A stretch of 64,000 bases of DNA, taken from an uncultured Pelagibacteraceae bacterium. Its GTDB lineage: Bacteria; Pseudomonadota; Alphaproteobacteria; Pelagibacterales; Pelagibacteraceae. The notes beneath the pieces were generated by a model. It made no database searches and had not been told where the DNA came from. It saw only the letters and a list, made by a program, of their open reading frames with translations. Of this stretch, positions 41,945 to 53,670 are shown piece by piece. How positions within the stretch are numbered: the first letter of the stretch is position 1; the number at the start of each line of letters is the position of its first letter. The translations under genes were made by a program, and so were the position numbers. The stretch lies in the NCBI GenBank assembly GCA_902620465.1, contig CACNIF010000005.1, forward strand, positions 30,656-94,655, given 5' to 3'.

Positions 41945-42949
41945 TTATTTGATATTATCCTTTATTTTTTCTATCAAATTTCCTTTAATTATTCTATTAC
42001 AAACATCTAAAGAGTTAGAGAACCCAATATAATCTATTCCTCCATGACTTTTAACAACTGGTGTATCCAAACCTACAAATATCGCTCCATTATATAATCT
42101 AGGATCTAATCTTTTTTTAAATTTTTTTAAATTTGATATATTAAGTAAAGAAGATATTTTTCCAAGAAACGATCCACTTAAAGCTTTCTTTAACTCATCT
42201 GTAATAAAATTAGCAGTGCCCTCAGCTGTTTTTAAAGCAACATTTCCAGTAAATCCGTCCGAAACAATTACATTTACTTTACCATTCATTAGTTCATTAC
42301 CCTCTATGTACCCCTCAAAATCAAAGTTTTGATTTTTTCTATCATTTAATAATTGATAAGTTTCTTTTATTATTTCATTACCTTTTAATTCCTCAGAACC
42401 TATATTCAACAAAGCTACTTTTGAAATATCATTAGGATATAAAGATTTGTATAATGAGGCTCCCATAATAGCAAAATCACTTAAATTTTTTGAACTACAC
42501 TCAATATTTGCACCAAGATCTAAAACAACACTCATACCATTTTTGTTCGGCCATAAAGCTGACAAGGCGGGTCTATCAATATTTTGAAGCATTTTTAAAT
42601 TCAATTTTGCAATTACTAACAAAGCTCCAGTATTGCCAGCAGAGATCACAATGTCAGTTTCTTTGTTCTTAACGCTTTCAATTGAAAGCCACATACTTGT
42701 TTTTTTTCCTCTCTTGGCAGCCTCTAATGGGCTATCTGTACTTTTCACAACATCATTAGTGTGTATTATTTCATAAAAATTCTCATTAATCTTATTATCT
42801 ATATGCTTTGAAATTTCGTCCTTGTTTCCAAAAATTTTAAAAAAATTTTCTTTGTTTTTTTTGTGATTATAAATAATTCCGTCAATTACTTTCCTTGGTG
42901 AATTATCTCCTCCCATTGCATCTACTGCAATTTTTATCAAATTTTTCAT
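41945..42949 (-). CDS. plsX: Phosphate acyltransferase PlsX
   Basis: IAVDAMGGDNSP, SAGNTGALL, VSDGFTGNVALKTAEG. Confidence 0.96.
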   Translation of the reverse strand: MKNLIKIAVDAMGGDNSPRKVIDGIIYNHKKNKENFFKIFGNKDEISKHIDNKINENFYEIIHTNDVVKSTDSPLEAAKRGKKTSMWLSIESVKNKETDIVISAGNTGALLVIAKLNLKMLQNIDRPALSALWPNKNGMSVVLDLGANIECSSKNLSDFAIMGASLYKSLYPNDISKVALLNIGSEELKGNEIIKETYQLLNDRKNQNFDFEGYIEGNELMNGKVNVIVSDGFTGNVALKTAEGTANFITDELKKALSGSFLGKISSLLNISNLKKFKKRLDPRLYNGAIFVGLDTPVVKSHGGIDYIGFSNSLDVCNRIIKGNLIEKIKDNIK

Positions 42950-42965
42950 TTTAAAATCTTAAAAA

Positions 42966-43148
42966 TTATTCTTTAGGGTCTAAAACTTGTCTTCCTTTAT
43001 ACATTCCCGTTTTTAAATCTAAATGATGTGATAATCTGTACTCACCAGTTTTCTTATCCTCAACAACATTTTTTGATGAAAATTTCATATTCTGAGATCT
43101 TCTCATACCAGTCCTAGATGGTGTTTGTTTTCGTTTAGGGACAGCCAT
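42966..43148 (-). CDS. rpmF: 50S ribosomal protein L32
   Basis: [19 protein letters not shown], upstream of plsX as is typical. Confidence 0.96.
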   Translation of the reverse strand: MAVPKRKQTPSRTGMRRSQNMKFSSKNVVEDKKTGEYRLSHHLDLKTGMYKGRQVLDPKE

Positions 43149-43150
43149 AA

Positions 43151-43618
43151 TTAGGAGTTAATTACACCTTTTATTAAATAATTCAAATTTTTTTTTGATA
43201 ATTTATCTCTAAAATCCTCAAAATAATCAACAAATTCATCTATATTTTTAAAATCCTCTAAAAATATTGATAATTTTCCAATTTTTTTTTCTCTATTGAA
43301 ACCATCCCAAAAATGAATTTCGCTCACCATTGAGTGAAATAAATTAATGTAAACCTTCATTTTCTTATTAATTGACTGATCTCCGTAACCGATTTCCCTT
43401 ATACTAAGTTCTAGTTGGCGAAAATTAAAATCATAAATTTTTTGTAAAACTTCTTTATTTTCCTCGTTTTTAAAATTTTTTAAAAAAAAGGCAAAATGTA
43501 ATAAAAAAAGGGTTAATCTATCAGAAAAATTATCATTTCTATCTAATGATCTGTATAATTTCTCATTTCTAGTGTAATTAATTAAATAATTATAAATATT
43601 AATAAAATTTTTATCCAT
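43151..43618 (-). CDS. Ubiquinol-cytochrome c chaperone family protein
   Basis: [29 protein letters not shown]; start [11 protein letters not shown] preferred (ORF can extend to 43687). Confidence 0.75.
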   Translation of the reverse strand: MDKNFINIYNYLINYTRNEKLYRSLDRNDNFSDRLTLFLLHFAFFLKNFKNEENKEVLQKIYDFNFRQLELSIREIGYGDQSINKKMKVYINLFHSMVSEIHFWDGFNREKKIGKLSIFLEDFKNIDEFVDYFEDFRDKLSKKNLNYLIKGVINS

Positions 43619-44102
43619 GAAAAATATATTATATCTATTTATTATATCTTTAATAGTCACTAATTGTTCTTTTAAAAAAGTTGTCAAACATCATGGTGTT
43701 TCATTTCTTGAAAAAAAACAAAAAGGTTTAGTTATAAACGAATCAAACAAAAATGAAATCGTAGATCTATTAGGAAATCCCTCAACAAGAAGTAAATTTA
43801 ATAATGATGTATGGATATACATTGAAAGGAAACAAACTCAATCTCGATTAAAAAATTTGGGAAAAATGAAAGTTTATAAAAACGATGTATTGGTACTTGA
43901 GATAGATAACTATGGGATCTTAAGGAAAAAAGATTTTTATGATTTAAAAGATATGAAAAAAATAAATATTGTAAAAGAAACTACTCAGGGAAACATAACT
44001 AAAAATTCCTTCATATACGACTTTATGTCCAGCATGAGACAAAAAATTAATGACCCACTTGGTATTAGGGCAAAAAAACGAAAAGAAATTAGCCAGCGAT
44101 AA
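43617..44102 (+). CDS. bamE: Outer membrane protein assembly factor BamE/SmpA/OmlA-like lipoprotein
   Basis: Lipobox [37 protein letters not shown]. Confidence 0.85.
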   Translation: MKNILYLFIISLIVTNCSFKKVVKHHGVSFLEKKQKGLVINESNKNEIVDLLGNPSTRSKFNNDVWIYIERKQTQSRLKNLGKMKVYKNDVLVLEIDNYGILRKKDFYDLKDMKKINIVKETTQGNITKNSFIYDFMSSMRQKINDPLGIRAKKRKEISQR

Positions 44103-46194
44103 CAGCTAACAATAGTAAAGCAACAATATTTGTTATCTTTATCATTGGGTTTACTGCAGGACCAGCTGTATCTTTATAAGGATCTCCAACTGTATCTCCA
44201 GTTACAGCAGCTTTATGGGCCTCTGAGCCTTTTCCACCATGATTACCATCTTCAATATATTTCTTGGCGTTGTCCCATGCGCCACCACCAGCAGTCATGG
44301 AAACTGCCACAAATAATCCAGTAATTATTACACCTAATAACATTGCTCCAACAGAAGCTAATGCCGCAACTTGACCTCCAATCGCAAATATAACAAAGTA
44401 TAAAATAATCGGCGATAGTACCGGTAGTAAAGATGGAATAATCATCTCTTTAATAGCTGCTACTGTTAACAAGTCAACCAACTTAGCATAATCAGGTTTT
44501 TGTTTTCTTTTCATAATTCCTGGGTACTTTTTGAATTGTCTTCTAACTTCTATTACTACAGCACCGCCTGCTCTACCCACAGCCTGCATACCCATTGATC
44601 CAAATAGGTAAGGAAGCATTCCACCTATTAATAAACCTACTACGACATAAGGATTAGATAGATCAAACGTCACCACGATACCCTCTAATTTTGATCCAGC
44701 TTCTTTTGAAAAATGTTTAATATCTTCAGTATAAGCTGCAAATAAAACTAAAGCGCCTAATCCTGCAGAACCTATAGCGTAACCTTTAGTGACAGCTTTA
44801 GTTGTATTTCCCACAGCATCTAAAGCATCAGTTGTTTTTCTAACATTATTTGGTAATTTTGACATTTCTGCAATACCACCAGCATTATCAGTAACTGGTC
44901 CATAAGCATCTAAAGCTACAACCATGCCCGCTAAAGCCAACATAGTTGTTACTGCTATAGCAATTCCATACAGTCCAGCGATATGATTAGTAAGTAAAAT
45001 ACCTGAAACTATAATTAGTGCTGGTATAGCAGTTGCCTCTAATGAAATGGCTAAGCCTTGTATTACATTAGTACCATGACCTGTTGTTGATGAATTCGCA
45101 ACACTTCTTACAGGTCTATAATTAGTTCCTGTGTAATATTCAGTTACCCAAATTAATAAGCCTGTAATTATTAATCCAATTACCCCACAATAATACAAAC
45201 TCATGCCTGTGAAGGACTTGTTATTAAGATCATATGAATTTTCTAAACCCAAAACAAAGTCAGTAACTGGATATAAAAATATTAATGAAGTTAATGCAGA
45301 AACAACGAATCCTTTGTATAAAGCTCCCATAACATTTTTATTACCACCAAGTTTCACAAAAAAAGTTCCTATTATTGATGTAAGAATACATGCACCACCG
45401 ATAGTTAAAGGGTAAATCATCATAGATAAATCACCTGGAAAAAATATTGAGGATAAAACCATTGTTGCAACAATTGTTACAGCATAGGTTTCAAATAAAT
45501 CAGCAGCCATACCTGCACAATCACCAACATTATCACCAACGTTGTCAGCTATGACAGCTGGATTCCTTGGATCATCTTCTGGTATTCCGGCCTCTACTTT
45601 ACCGACTAGATCTGCACCAACATCTGCACCTTTTGTAAAAATCCCTCCACCTAGTCTAGCAAAAATAGATATTAATGATGCACCAAAACCAAGCGCAACA
45701 AGAGCATTTACAATTTCTCTCTCCTCAACATTAAATTTTATTAATAGATAATAATAAACTGCAATAGATAATAAAGCTAAACCAGCAACAAGCATACCTG
45801 TTACAGCACCTGACTTAAAAGCTACAGAAAGACCACTAGCTAGACCTTTTCTTGATGCTTCAGCGGTTCTAACATTTGCTTGAACTGAAACTAACATTCC
45901 TACGTATCCGGCTATACCAGATAATGTTGCGCCAATTAGATAACCCAATCCAACAAGTGTACTAAAAGCAAAACTTACAACAACTAATACCACCGCACCA
46001 ACGATCGCAATCGTCTTATATTGTCTTGCAAGATAAGCCTTTGCGCCAATCTGAATAGCAGATGCAATGTCCTGCATTTTTGAATTTCCCGTACTAGAAT
46101 TTAAAATATTTTTTCCTGTTAGATATCCATAAACAATTGATAATAATCCTGCGCCGATTGTGTACAAAAGAATAGCCTCTATAGTAGAATTCAT
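44089..46194 (-). CDS. hppA: Membrane-bound proton/sodium-translocating pyrophosphatase
   Basis: 701 aa; [70 protein letters not shown]. Confidence 0.98.
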   Translation of the reverse strand: MNSTIEAILLYTIGAGLLSIVYGYLTGKNILNSSTGNSKMQDIASAIQIGAKAYLARQYKTIAIVGAVVLVVVSFAFSTLVGLGYLIGATLSGIAGYVGMLVSVQANVRTAEASRKGLASGLSVAFKSGAVTGMLVAGLALLSIAVYYYLLIKFNVEEREIVNALVALGFGASLISIFARLGGGIFTKGADVGADLVGKVEAGIPEDDPRNPAVIADNVGDNVGDCAGMAADLFETYAVTIVATMVLSSIFFPGDLSMMIYPLTIGGACILTSIIGTFFVKLGGNKNVMGALYKGFVVSALTSLIFLYPVTDFVLGLENSYDLNNKSFTGMSLYYCGVIGLIITGLLIWVTEYYTGTNYRPVRSVANSSTTGHGTNVIQGLAISLEATAIPALIIVSGILLTNHIAGLYGIAIAVTTMLALAGMVVALDAYGPVTDNAGGIAEMSKLPNNVRKTTDALDAVGNTTKAVTKGYAIGSAGLGALVLFAAYTEDIKHFSKEAGSKLEGIVVTFDLSNPYVVVGLLIGGMLPYLFGSMGMQAVGRAGGAVVIEVRRQFKKYPGIMKRKQKPDYAKLVDLLTVAAIKEMIIPSLLPVLSPIILYFVIFAIGGQVAALASVGAMLLGVIITGLFVAVSMTAGGGAWDNAKKYIEDGNHGGKGSEAHKAAVTGDTVGDPYKDTAGPAVNPMIKITNIVALLLLAVIAG

Positions 46195-46275
46195 ATAAAC
46201 CTTAATTAAGTTATTACTCGTTAGTTATAAAAAGCGGACAATACAAAAAAAGCTATAAAAGGCAATAACTAACTT

Positions 46276-47235
46276 TTAAAATTTGTGTAAATACCCTTTG
46301 TTTTTTAAGGTTATTTTATTCCCTTTTTCATCAATAATTTGCGATTTTTGCTTACTTGAACAAATTTTTCCAATTTTCGAAATTTTTATCCCTAAAGATT
46401 TAAATGTTCTTTCAATGATTCTGGCTTTTTTCTTAGATGCAGTAAATAATATTTGATAATCATCACCTTTAGATATTAAGTCAATTTTTTTTAACTTTTT
46501 TTGTAACGTCAAATTTTTTAGTTTTTTGGATATTGGTATATCATTTAGGCTTATTTGGTAAGAAAGTTTCTGTCTATTAATTAATTTGTCTAAATCAGCA
46601 AATAAACCATCAGAAATATCTATGGATGTATTTGCAAAATTAAGTAATTTTTTTGCCAAATCAATATGTAGTTCTGGAAGATAATATTTCGTAATAAAAT
46701 ATTCACTTAAATGTTTGTTTAATGAAATATCTTTTTTTAAAACTTTTAAGCCCACATAACTATCTCCTAAATTGCCTGATACATAAATATCATCGTTTAT
46801 TTTTGCATTATTTCTAAATATTATGTTCTTAGAAAAACCAACAGATACAATTGTAAAGCTTAATTTATTAGAAAAAACTGTATCCCCACCAGATAAATAA
46901 ATTCCAAATTTTTTTTGTTCCTGTTTAAGTGAAAGAGAAATTTTGTTTAAATTAAATTTTGTAAATGTTTTTTTATTTCCAGAACCTGAAATAAAATAAT
47001 ATTTTGGCTTAACACCTTTACATATTAAATCAGAGATAGAGGATCTAAGAATCTTTTTTAATACTAGATTAGGTTTTTTGAAATCAAAAAAATGAGATTT
47101 ATTTATATAAGTATCAACAGAGACAACTAATTTTTTTGATCTGTCAAAAAAAACGTCATCATTCAAATTTAGTGAATTTTTATTATAAGAAGATAATTTA
47201 GAAAAATATTTTTTGATCAGATCAAATTCATGCAT
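46276..47235 (-). CDS. thiL: Thiamine-monophosphate kinase
   Basis: SVDTYINKSHF, DISDGLFADLDKL, GDDYQILFTA; upstream nusB/ribH. Confidence 0.93.
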   Translation of the reverse strand: MHEFDLIKKYFSKLSSYNKNSLNLNDDVFFDRSKKLVVSVDTYINKSHFFDFKKPNLVLKKILRSSISDLICKGVKPKYYFISGSGNKKTFTKFNLNKISLSLKQEQKKFGIYLSGGDTVFSNKLSFTIVSVGFSKNIIFRNNAKINDDIYVSGNLGDSYVGLKVLKKDISLNKHLSEYFITKYYLPELHIDLAKKLLNFANTSIDISDGLFADLDKLINRQKLSYQISLNDIPISKKLKNLTLQKKLKKIDLISKGDDYQILFTASKKKARIIERTFKSLGIKISKIGKICSSKQKSQIIDEKGNKITLKNKGYLHKF

Positions 47236-47632
47236 TTGAATGTCTTAACCTTTTAGCAGTATTATCTAATAATGCGTTTAGATATTTAGTTTGAGACTCA
47301 TTTAAAAAAAAATTGGATGCATTAAGATACTCTTTAATAATTATTCTTATCGACACATTAGGTTTATACAAAATTTCATATGTCGCTGATTTTAGAATAA
47401 CTTGAAATATTTTATCTAATTTAATTAAATCAAAATTCCCACCAAGATTTTTGTCTAATTCTTCTACGATAATTTCATTTCTTTCAATTGTACCAAGAAC
47501 AATGTCTTTAATAAATTTTTTAAACCTATGTTTTGGAAATTCAATTTTGTCATCATTGTTATACAAAAAACTATATAATTTTTGAATAATTATAACTCTC
47601 GGATTATTTTCTGCAGTATACTTTGGTCTCAT
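47228..47632 (-). CDS. nusB: Transcription antitermination protein NusB
   Basis: NusB-like C-terminus IIIKEYLNASNFFLNESQTKYLNALLD; located between ribH and thiL. Confidence 0.85.
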   Translation of the reverse strand: MRPKYTAENNPRVIIIQKLYSFLYNNDDKIEFPKHRFKKFIKDIVLGTIERNEIIVEELDKNLGGNFDLIKLDKIFQVILKSATYEILYKPNVSIRIIIKEYLNASNFFLNESQTKYLNALLDNTAKRLRHSNA

Positions 47633-48018
47633 TTTTGGGATAAAACTGAAATAATAGCTTTTGCTGCTTCAGCACCTTTTTTTTTTCTGATTTTTGCTTG
47701 ATTTAAATTTAGACAAGTAAGAATTCCATTTCCTATTGGTTTTTTTGAATTTATCGCTAAGTTCATAATAGCATTAGTTGAAGATTGAGATATAAAATCA
47801 AAATGTGGAGTTTTACCTTTGATAACACATCCAAGAGCGATAAAACCATCAAATTTTTTTAAATATTTTGATATAGTGACAGGTATTTCAAAAACACCAG
47901 GAACTTTTATTATCTTTATCTTAAAAGATCTAGGAAGATTTTTTTTTGCACTATTTAATAAACCTAGAGAAATTTCCTTATAATAATCAGCTATAACAAT
48001 TAAGATTTTTTTTCTCAT
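47629..48018 (-). CDS. ribH: 6,7-dimethyl-8-ribityllumazine synthase
   Basis: VPGVFEIPVTISKYLKKFDGFIALGCVIKGKTPHFDFI, GNGILT. Confidence 0.95.
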   Translation of the reverse strand: MRKKILIVIADYYKEISLGLLNSAKKNLPRSFKIKIIKVPGVFEIPVTISKYLKKFDGFIALGCVIKGKTPHFDFISQSSTNAIMNLAINSKKPIGNGILTCLNLNQAKIRKKKGAEAAKAIISVLSQK

Positions 48019-49121
48019 TAAATTAGTTCTTGTTTAGTGATCTTAATATTAAAACCCTCAAGTCCAACAACTTTTTTTGGTGTTTTTGTAATCAATATCA
48101 TTTTGTTTATCTTTAAATCTTTAATGATTTGTGCACCTATACCATAGTTTCTTATAAGATTATCTTTCCCTTTTCCCTTTTTAAAATCTTTATCTTTAAA
48201 ATTTTTTAATGTTTGTGTAACAGATTTTAAGTTAGTATCTTTAATAAATATTAATACACAATTGCCATACTTTCTAAAATAATTTATAGTTTTATCGAAT
48301 GAATTGGGTAATTTTTGACTTATTAAATAATTGTAAACAACATTAGATGAAATAACTCTAACTCTTGGAATAATAGATTTATTTATTGAACCTTTAATAA
48401 GTGCGAAATGTTCTGATCCATCTAATAAATTTTCATATATTTTTATTTTATATTTTTGTTTTTTAATATTAATTTCAGATGTTTTTTTTAGTTTCACTAA
48501 TTTTTCTTTTTTTAAACGATAGGAAATAAGATCCTCAATTTTTCCAATCTTAAGTTTATGTTTGTGTGCAAAATTTAAAAGCTTTTGACCCTTAGCCATA
48601 GTTCCATCTTCATTCATTATTTCACAAATGACCGCTGAGTTATTTTTTTTAGCTAGTTTTGAGATATCAACTGACGCTTCAGTATGGCCAGCCCTAACAA
48701 GTACACCACCATCTTGTGCAATAATTGGAAATACATGACCTGGTGATACAATGTCTTTTTTACTTACATTTTTTTTTGATGCGATCTTGATAGTTTTAGC
48801 CCTATCCTTTGCCGAAATACCAGTTGTAATTCCTTTTTTTGCTTCAATTGAAACTGTAAATGCTGTTTGATTTCTAGATTGATTGACAGGTGACATTAAA
48901 GATAAATTCAATCTTTTAGCTTGAGTACTATCTAATGCTAGACATATTAAACCTCTTCCATGTTTAGCCATAAAATTAATGTTGCGAGCATTAGTATCAG
49001 AGGTTGACATAACTAAGTCACCTTCATTTTCTCTTTTTTCATCATCGACTAAAATGTACATACCTCCTCTTTTTGCAACATTTATTATGGTTTCTATTGA
49101 TGAATAGTTATTTTTTTTCAT
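48018..49121 (-). CDS. ribB: 3,4-dihydroxy-2-butanone-4-phosphate synthase with degenerate GTP cyclohydrolase II-like C-terminal domain (RibBX-type)
   Basis: VDDEKRENEGDLVMST, VSPGHVFPIIAQDGGVLVRAGHTEA; C-terminal domain lacks the SECLTGD/GSxxCDC zinc cysteines. Confidence 0.93.
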   Translation of the reverse strand: MKKNNYSSIETIINVAKRGGMYILVDDEKRENEGDLVMSTSDTNARNINFMAKHGRGLICLALDSTQAKRLNLSLMSPVNQSRNQTAFTVSIEAKKGITTGISAKDRAKTIKIASKKNVSKKDIVSPGHVFPIIAQDGGVLVRAGHTEASVDISKLAKKNNSAVICEIMNEDGTMAKGQKLLNFAHKHKLKIGKIEDLISYRLKKEKLVKLKKTSEINIKKQKYKIKIYENLLDGSEHFALIKGSINKSIIPRVRVISSNVVYNYLISQKLPNSFDKTINYFRKYGNCVLIFIKDTNLKSVTQTLKNFKDKDFKKGKGKDNLIRNYGIGAQIIKDLKINKMILITKTPKKVVGLEGFNIKITKQELI

Positions 49122-49701
49122 AAAAATAATTCCTAACGTATTTTGAAAGAATATCTATCTCAACATTAACTAAACTATCTTTTTTAAGAGATGATAGATT
49201 TGTTAATTTATATGTGTGAGGAATAATCCAGATTTGAAAACCTTTACTTGTTACCTTTGAAATTGTTAAAGAAATACCATTTATACTAATTGAGGCTTTT
49301 TCAATAATATTTTTTCTCTCTTTTTTACTAATTTGAAAATCAAATAAGTAAGATTTATCAATTTTTTTTATACTTAATATTTTTCCGATAGTATCAACGT
49401 GACCTTGGCAAATATGGCCTGAAATTTTTTGACCGTATTGAAGTGGAAGTTCTAGATTAATCTTATCTTTTAATTTAATAAAATTAAATTTAGAACGATT
49501 AATTGTTTCATCTGAAAGATAGAATTCCATAATCTTTTTTTTAATTGATATAAGAGTAAGGCAAACGCCATCACAAGCTATAGAAATACCTATATCTCTC
49601 AAACTTAATTTTAGATCTGATTTTATAAATATATTAATACCTTTGGGTCTTTTAAGAATCTTTATAATTGAACCTTTGTTAAATATAATTCCGTTAAACA
49701 T
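49108..49701 (-). CDS. ribE: Riboflavin synthase alpha chain
   Basis: MFNGII, DIGISIACDGVCLTLI, GHICQGHVDTIG, SINGISLTI; two lumazine-binding repeats. Confidence 0.95.
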   Translation of the reverse strand: MFNGIIFNKGSIIKILKRPKGINIFIKSDLKLSLRDIGISIACDGVCLTLISIKKKIMEFYLSDETINRSKFNFIKLKDKINLELPLQYGQKISGHICQGHVDTIGKILSIKKIDKSYLFDFQISKKERKNIIEKASISINGISLTISKVTSKGFQIWIIPHTYKLTNLSSLKKDSLVNVEIDILSKYVRNYFYEKK

Positions 49702-49702
49702 T

Positions 49703-50806
49703 TTAGTTTTTATAAATTGTTACCTTGTCAGTGCCTAATTTAAAATTTGTTTTATATTTATCATATTTGGTATTCAGGATATCAGAAGATGTAAAATTTA
49801 CATATTCATTTTCTTTTAGTAAATTTTTTGAGCTTTTAAACATATAAAATTCATTAAATATTCTTTTTTGAAGAAAACTTTTTGTTAATCTATCACCGCC
49901 CTCTACTAAAAGATTTTTAATTCCTATCATATATAATTTTCTAAGAATTTTTTTTAAATCAAAATTTTTATGTCTTTGGGTAGGTTGATTTATTAAAAGA
50001 GCTCCTTTTTTTATTAAAAAATTTTTTTTTATTCTATTGTTTGAATTATAGAAGATAATAGTATTTCTGTTTTTTATAGACTTTACAACATAACTTTTTA
50101 GATCAATTTTTAAATTTTTATCTAAAATAATTCTTTTTGGAGAATGCTGTGTATATCCTTCTAACCTACAATTAAGTTTTGGGTTATCTTTGTTTAATGT
50201 TTTGCTGGTAATCATTATACCATCACATTTTAGTCTTAGAAAATGAGTTAACTTATCCGATTTTTTGTTAGTAATTTTTTTTGATATATCACTATAGATA
50301 ATCTTATTTTTTGATAATGCTATTTTTCCAATTACATAAGGTAATTTTTTTTTTCTGTTAATGTAATATGAATTATATAAATTTAATGCTTCTTTTCTTA
50401 AAAGACCTTTTTTAACTTTAATATTACTATTTTCTAAAATCAAAGAACTTTTACCTTTCACCTTTAAGTCAATATCTTCAATTGGATAATAAACTTCACG
50501 AATTTGATTTTTTATTATATTCTTAGTACAGGGAGGAGTTTTTCCATAATGATTGCATGGCTCTAAGGTTATATACATTTTAGAGTCTTTTGGATCTTCA
50601 AAACAATTTGAAATAGCATTATGTTCAGCATGAGGTCTGCCTCCATACCCTGTTTGACCTATAGAAATAATCTCCCCTTTTTTAACAATTACACATCCAA
50701 CAGATGGATTATCACCAGTTAGACCTTTTCTAGCCCTTGCTAAATCTAAAGCAAGTTTCATAAATTTCTTATCTTTTGGTGTAAAATTATCTTTTTTTGT
50801 AGACAT
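49703..50806 (-). CDS. ribD: Riboflavin biosynthesis deaminase/reductase RibD
   Basis: [48 protein letters not shown]; reductase domain [13 protein letters not shown]. Confidence 0.96.
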   Translation of the reverse strand: MSTKKDNFTPKDKKFMKLALDLARARKGLTGDNPSVGCVIVKKGEIISIGQTGYGGRPHAEHNAISNCFEDPKDSKMYITLEPCNHYGKTPPCTKNIIKNQIREVYYPIEDIDLKVKGKSSLILENSNIKVKKGLLRKEALNLYNSYYINRKKKLPYVIGKIALSKNKIIYSDISKKITNKKSDKLTHFLRLKCDGIMITSKTLNKDNPKLNCRLEGYTQHSPKRIILDKNLKIDLKSYVVKSIKNRNTIIFYNSNNRIKKNFLIKKGALLINQPTQRHKNFDLKKILRKLYMIGIKNLLVEGGDRLTKSFLQKRIFNEFYMFKSSKNLLKENEYVNFTSSDILNTKYDKYKTNFKLGTDKVTIYKN

Positions 50807-51245
50807 CTATCTTGTCCACAAATTGTATAAAATCTTTTTCTTCTCTAAAATTTCTATAAACAGATGCAAATCTAACATAAGCAACAGGGTCAAGATCCTT
50901 CAAACCCTCCATAACCATAGTTCCAATTGTATTACTAGAAATTTCATTTTGACCTAACTCCTCCAAAGATCTTGAAATTTTACTGATAAACTTCTCAATA
51001 GTTTCAGTGTCTAACGGTCTTTTCTTAAGTGCTATGTAAATTGATTTTGATAATTTATCTCTATCGAATGAAGATTTTCGTCCATTTTTTTTTACAACCA
51101 TTATTTCACGATGCTGAATTCTCTCAAATGTTGTAAATCTGGTACCACACTCACATAATCTTCTTCTGCGAATTGCTGTTCCATCCTCAGTTGGGCGAGA
51201 ATCTACTACAGAAGTCTCACCTTTCTTTTCGCAAGGACAGATCAT
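50787..51245 (-). CDS. nrdR: Transcriptional repressor NrdR
   Basis: [46 protein letters not shown]-cone domain. Confidence 0.97.
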   Translation of the reverse strand: MICPCEKKGETSVVDSRPTEDGTAIRRRRLCECGTRFTTFERIQHREIMVVKKNGRKSSFDRDKLSKSIYIALKKRPLDTETIEKFISKISRSLEELGQNEISSNTIGTMVMEGLKDLDPVAYVRFASVYRNFREEKDFIQFVDKIDVYKKR

Positions 51246-52555
51246 CTATTGAGATTTTTGTAAATTGGGAAATGAGAGCACAAGTCTATAACTTCGTTTC
51301 TAACTTCCTCTTCAACTTTACTATTATCCTCAGGGTTTTTTGATAAACCTTCTATTACTTTTGTGATTAAATTACCAACTTTCTCAAATTCTTTTAAACC
51401 AAATCCTCTTGTTGTTGCCGCTTGAGAACCAAGTCTAATACCAGATGTGATCATAGGTTTTTCAGTATCAAAAGGAATTCCGTTTTTGTTACAAGTAATG
51501 TTTGCTCTGCAGAGACTTTCAGAGGCAACGTTTCCTTTCACATTGAATGGTCTAAGATCAACTAACATCAAATGGGTATCTGTACCACCAGAGTAAATTT
51601 TAAATCCATTATTTTTCAATGTTTCGGCTAACATTTTAGCATTAGCTAAAACATTTTTTATATAAACTTGAAATTCTGGTTTAAGTGCTTCAAAAAACCC
51701 AGCGGCCTTTGCTGCAATTATATGCATTAACGGTCCACCTTGGTACCCCGGAAAAACTGCTGTATCAAATTTTTTTCCTAGATCAAGATCATTTGATAAA
51801 ATTATACCACCTCTTGCACTTCTAAAAACTTTGTGAGTTGTTGAAGTGACTACATGAGCATAATCACATGGGTTTGGATAACCTTTTCCAGCAACAAGAC
51901 CAGAAAAATGGGCCATATCAACCATTAAGTATGCACCGACCTTATCTGCTATTTCACGAAATCTCTTAAAATCAATTACTCTTGAGTATGCACTTCCTCC
52001 TGCAATAATTAATTTAGGTTTGTGTTCTAAAGCTAATCTTTCTACATTCTCATAATCTATCAACTCTGATTTTTTATCTACGTCATAACTAATCGCGTTG
52101 AACCACTTTCCAGACATTGAAATTTTTAATCCGTGAGTAATATGACCTCCAGAATTTAAGCTCATGCCCATAAATGTATCGTTAGGTTTAAGGAGAGCTA
52201 AAAATACTGCTCCGTTTGCTTGTGCGCCAGAATGTGGTTGTACATTTGCATACTTACAATTAAAAAGTTTTTTAATTCTCTCTAAAGCTAATTTCTCAGC
52301 TACATCCACATGCTCACATCCATTATAATATCTCTTACCCGGATATCCCTCCGCATATTTGTTTGTAAGCACTGAACCTTGTGCTTCAAGCACTGCTTGA
52401 GAAACAATATTCTCAGAAGCTATAAGTTCAATATGATTTTGTTGTCTAACTAATTCATCATTAATAGCTTTGAATAAATCTGGATCAGATTGAGATAAAC
52501 TTTTTTCAAAAAAATCTTTATAATCTGAATTTATATATTTAGTTTCACTTGACAT
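51242..52555 (-). CDS. glyA: Serine hydroxymethyltransferase
   Basis: [43 protein letters not shown]. Confidence 0.98.
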   Translation of the reverse strand: MSSETKYINSDYKDFFEKSLSQSDPDLFKAINDELVRQQNHIELIASENIVSQAVLEAQGSVLTNKYAEGYPGKRYYNGCEHVDVAEKLALERIKKLFNCKYANVQPHSGAQANGAVFLALLKPNDTFMGMSLNSGGHITHGLKISMSGKWFNAISYDVDKKSELIDYENVERLALEHKPKLIIAGGSAYSRVIDFKRFREIADKVGAYLMVDMAHFSGLVAGKGYPNPCDYAHVVTSTTHKVFRSARGGIILSNDLDLGKKFDTAVFPGYQGGPLMHIIAAKAAGFFEALKPEFQVYIKNVLANAKMLAETLKNNGFKIYSGGTDTHLMLVDLRPFNVKGNVASESLCRANITCNKNGIPFDTEKPMITSGIRLGSQAATTRGFGLKEFEKVGNLITKVIEGLSKNPEDNSKVEEEVRNEVIDLCSHFPIYKNLNR

Positions 52556-52561
52556 AATAAC

Positions 52562-52987
52562 CTAAATTTTTTTAACTCTTTTTTTATGTCTTCCGCCTTC
52601 AAAATTTGTATTAAAAAACACAGATATACATTTAAATGCTGTATCTTTTTTTGTCAATCTAGAACCTAATGTAATAATATTCGCATTATTGTGTAATCTG
52701 GATAATTTAGTGTTTCTTATTGAATAACCTAAAGCTGCTCTTATTTTCTTGTGTTTATTAGCCGCCATTGACATTCCCATACCCGATCCACAGACTAAAA
52801 TACCCATATTTACATTATTTTTACTGACTTTCTTACAAAGATTATGTGCATAATCTGGATAATTTACTGAGTTCTTTGAGTCGTAAGTTCCTAAATCGTC
52901 AAATATAAATTTTTTAGAAAATTTTTTTTTAATCTGCTCCTTTAGTTGATATCCAGCATGATCTGATGAAATGAATACTTTTTTCAA
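52562..52987 (-). CDS. rpiB: Ribose-5-phosphate isomerase B
   Basis: ISSDHAGYQLKEQIK, GILVCGSGMGMSMAANK, GSRLTKKDTAF. Confidence 0.95.
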   Translation of the reverse strand: MKKVFISSDHAGYQLKEQIKKKFSKKFIFDDLGTYDSKNSVNYPDYAHNLCKKVSKNNVNMGILVCGSGMGMSMAANKHKKIRAALGYSIRNTKLSRLHNNANIITLGSRLTKKDTAFKCISVFFNTNFEGGRHKKRVKKI

Positions 52988-52988
52988 T

Positions 52989-53579
52989 TTAATTAAATTT
53001 GTAATCTAATACGCAAGCAACTAAATGGATTCTGTCTTCTTCTCCACCGTTAAAGGCGTTATGATACTTTGTGTTGTTAGTTATCCAAACAGAGCCATCG
53101 GCTGGCATATGTTTTGCAACATTATCTATAACCATTATCGATCCTGGATTTGTTATAATTGGAATATGAAGTCTTGGTTCTGGATCTCTATGCCAACTTA
53201 ATGTTGATCTTGGTTCTTTTAATAAAACTCTTACTCTTCCTAACTTATATTTTGATGAAAGAACATCAAAGACTTCTTTAAAATAAGTATTTTTATAATC
53301 ATTGATAAATTCTGAATAAGCAGCTTCATTTATCATTTCATCTCTTCTGGCTTCCTTTCCACTAGAGTCAGGTTTTGTCCAAAACACACCTCTAGCCTTG
53401 TTACCCTTTATAGAGTCTGGATCTCCTGGAATTTGAGTTAATGAAATAGCTCCGAAATTTGATACTCCAGTAACGCCTGTAAAACCTTTTATTGATAATA
53501 CTTGTTTGTAGGCCTCTTGAAGTTTTTTAATGTCAAACTTCAAATCTTGCTTTTGAAAGTCATTAAAATTTAAATTCAT
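52989..53579 (-). CDS. Aspartyl/asparaginyl beta-hydroxylase-domain protein
   Basis: STLSWHRDPEPRLHIPIITNPG ... YHNAFNGGEEDRIHLVACVLDY (HxD...H with basic 2OG ligand). Confidence 0.8.
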   Translation of the reverse strand: MNLNFNDFQKQDLKFDIKKLQEAYKQVLSIKGFTGVTGVSNFGAISLTQIPGDPDSIKGNKARGVFWTKPDSSGKEARRDEMINEAAYSEFINDYKNTYFKEVFDVLSSKYKLGRVRVLLKEPRSTLSWHRDPEPRLHIPIITNPGSIMVIDNVAKHMPADGSVWITNNTKYHNAFNGGEEDRIHLVACVLDYKFN

Positions 53580-53670
53580 CGTAGCTAATTGTCTCCTAAT
53601 ATTGTTTATTATCTTTTTTAAGATATATTTGTATATAACATTTGTCGCACAATATAAATATAATTAAAGT

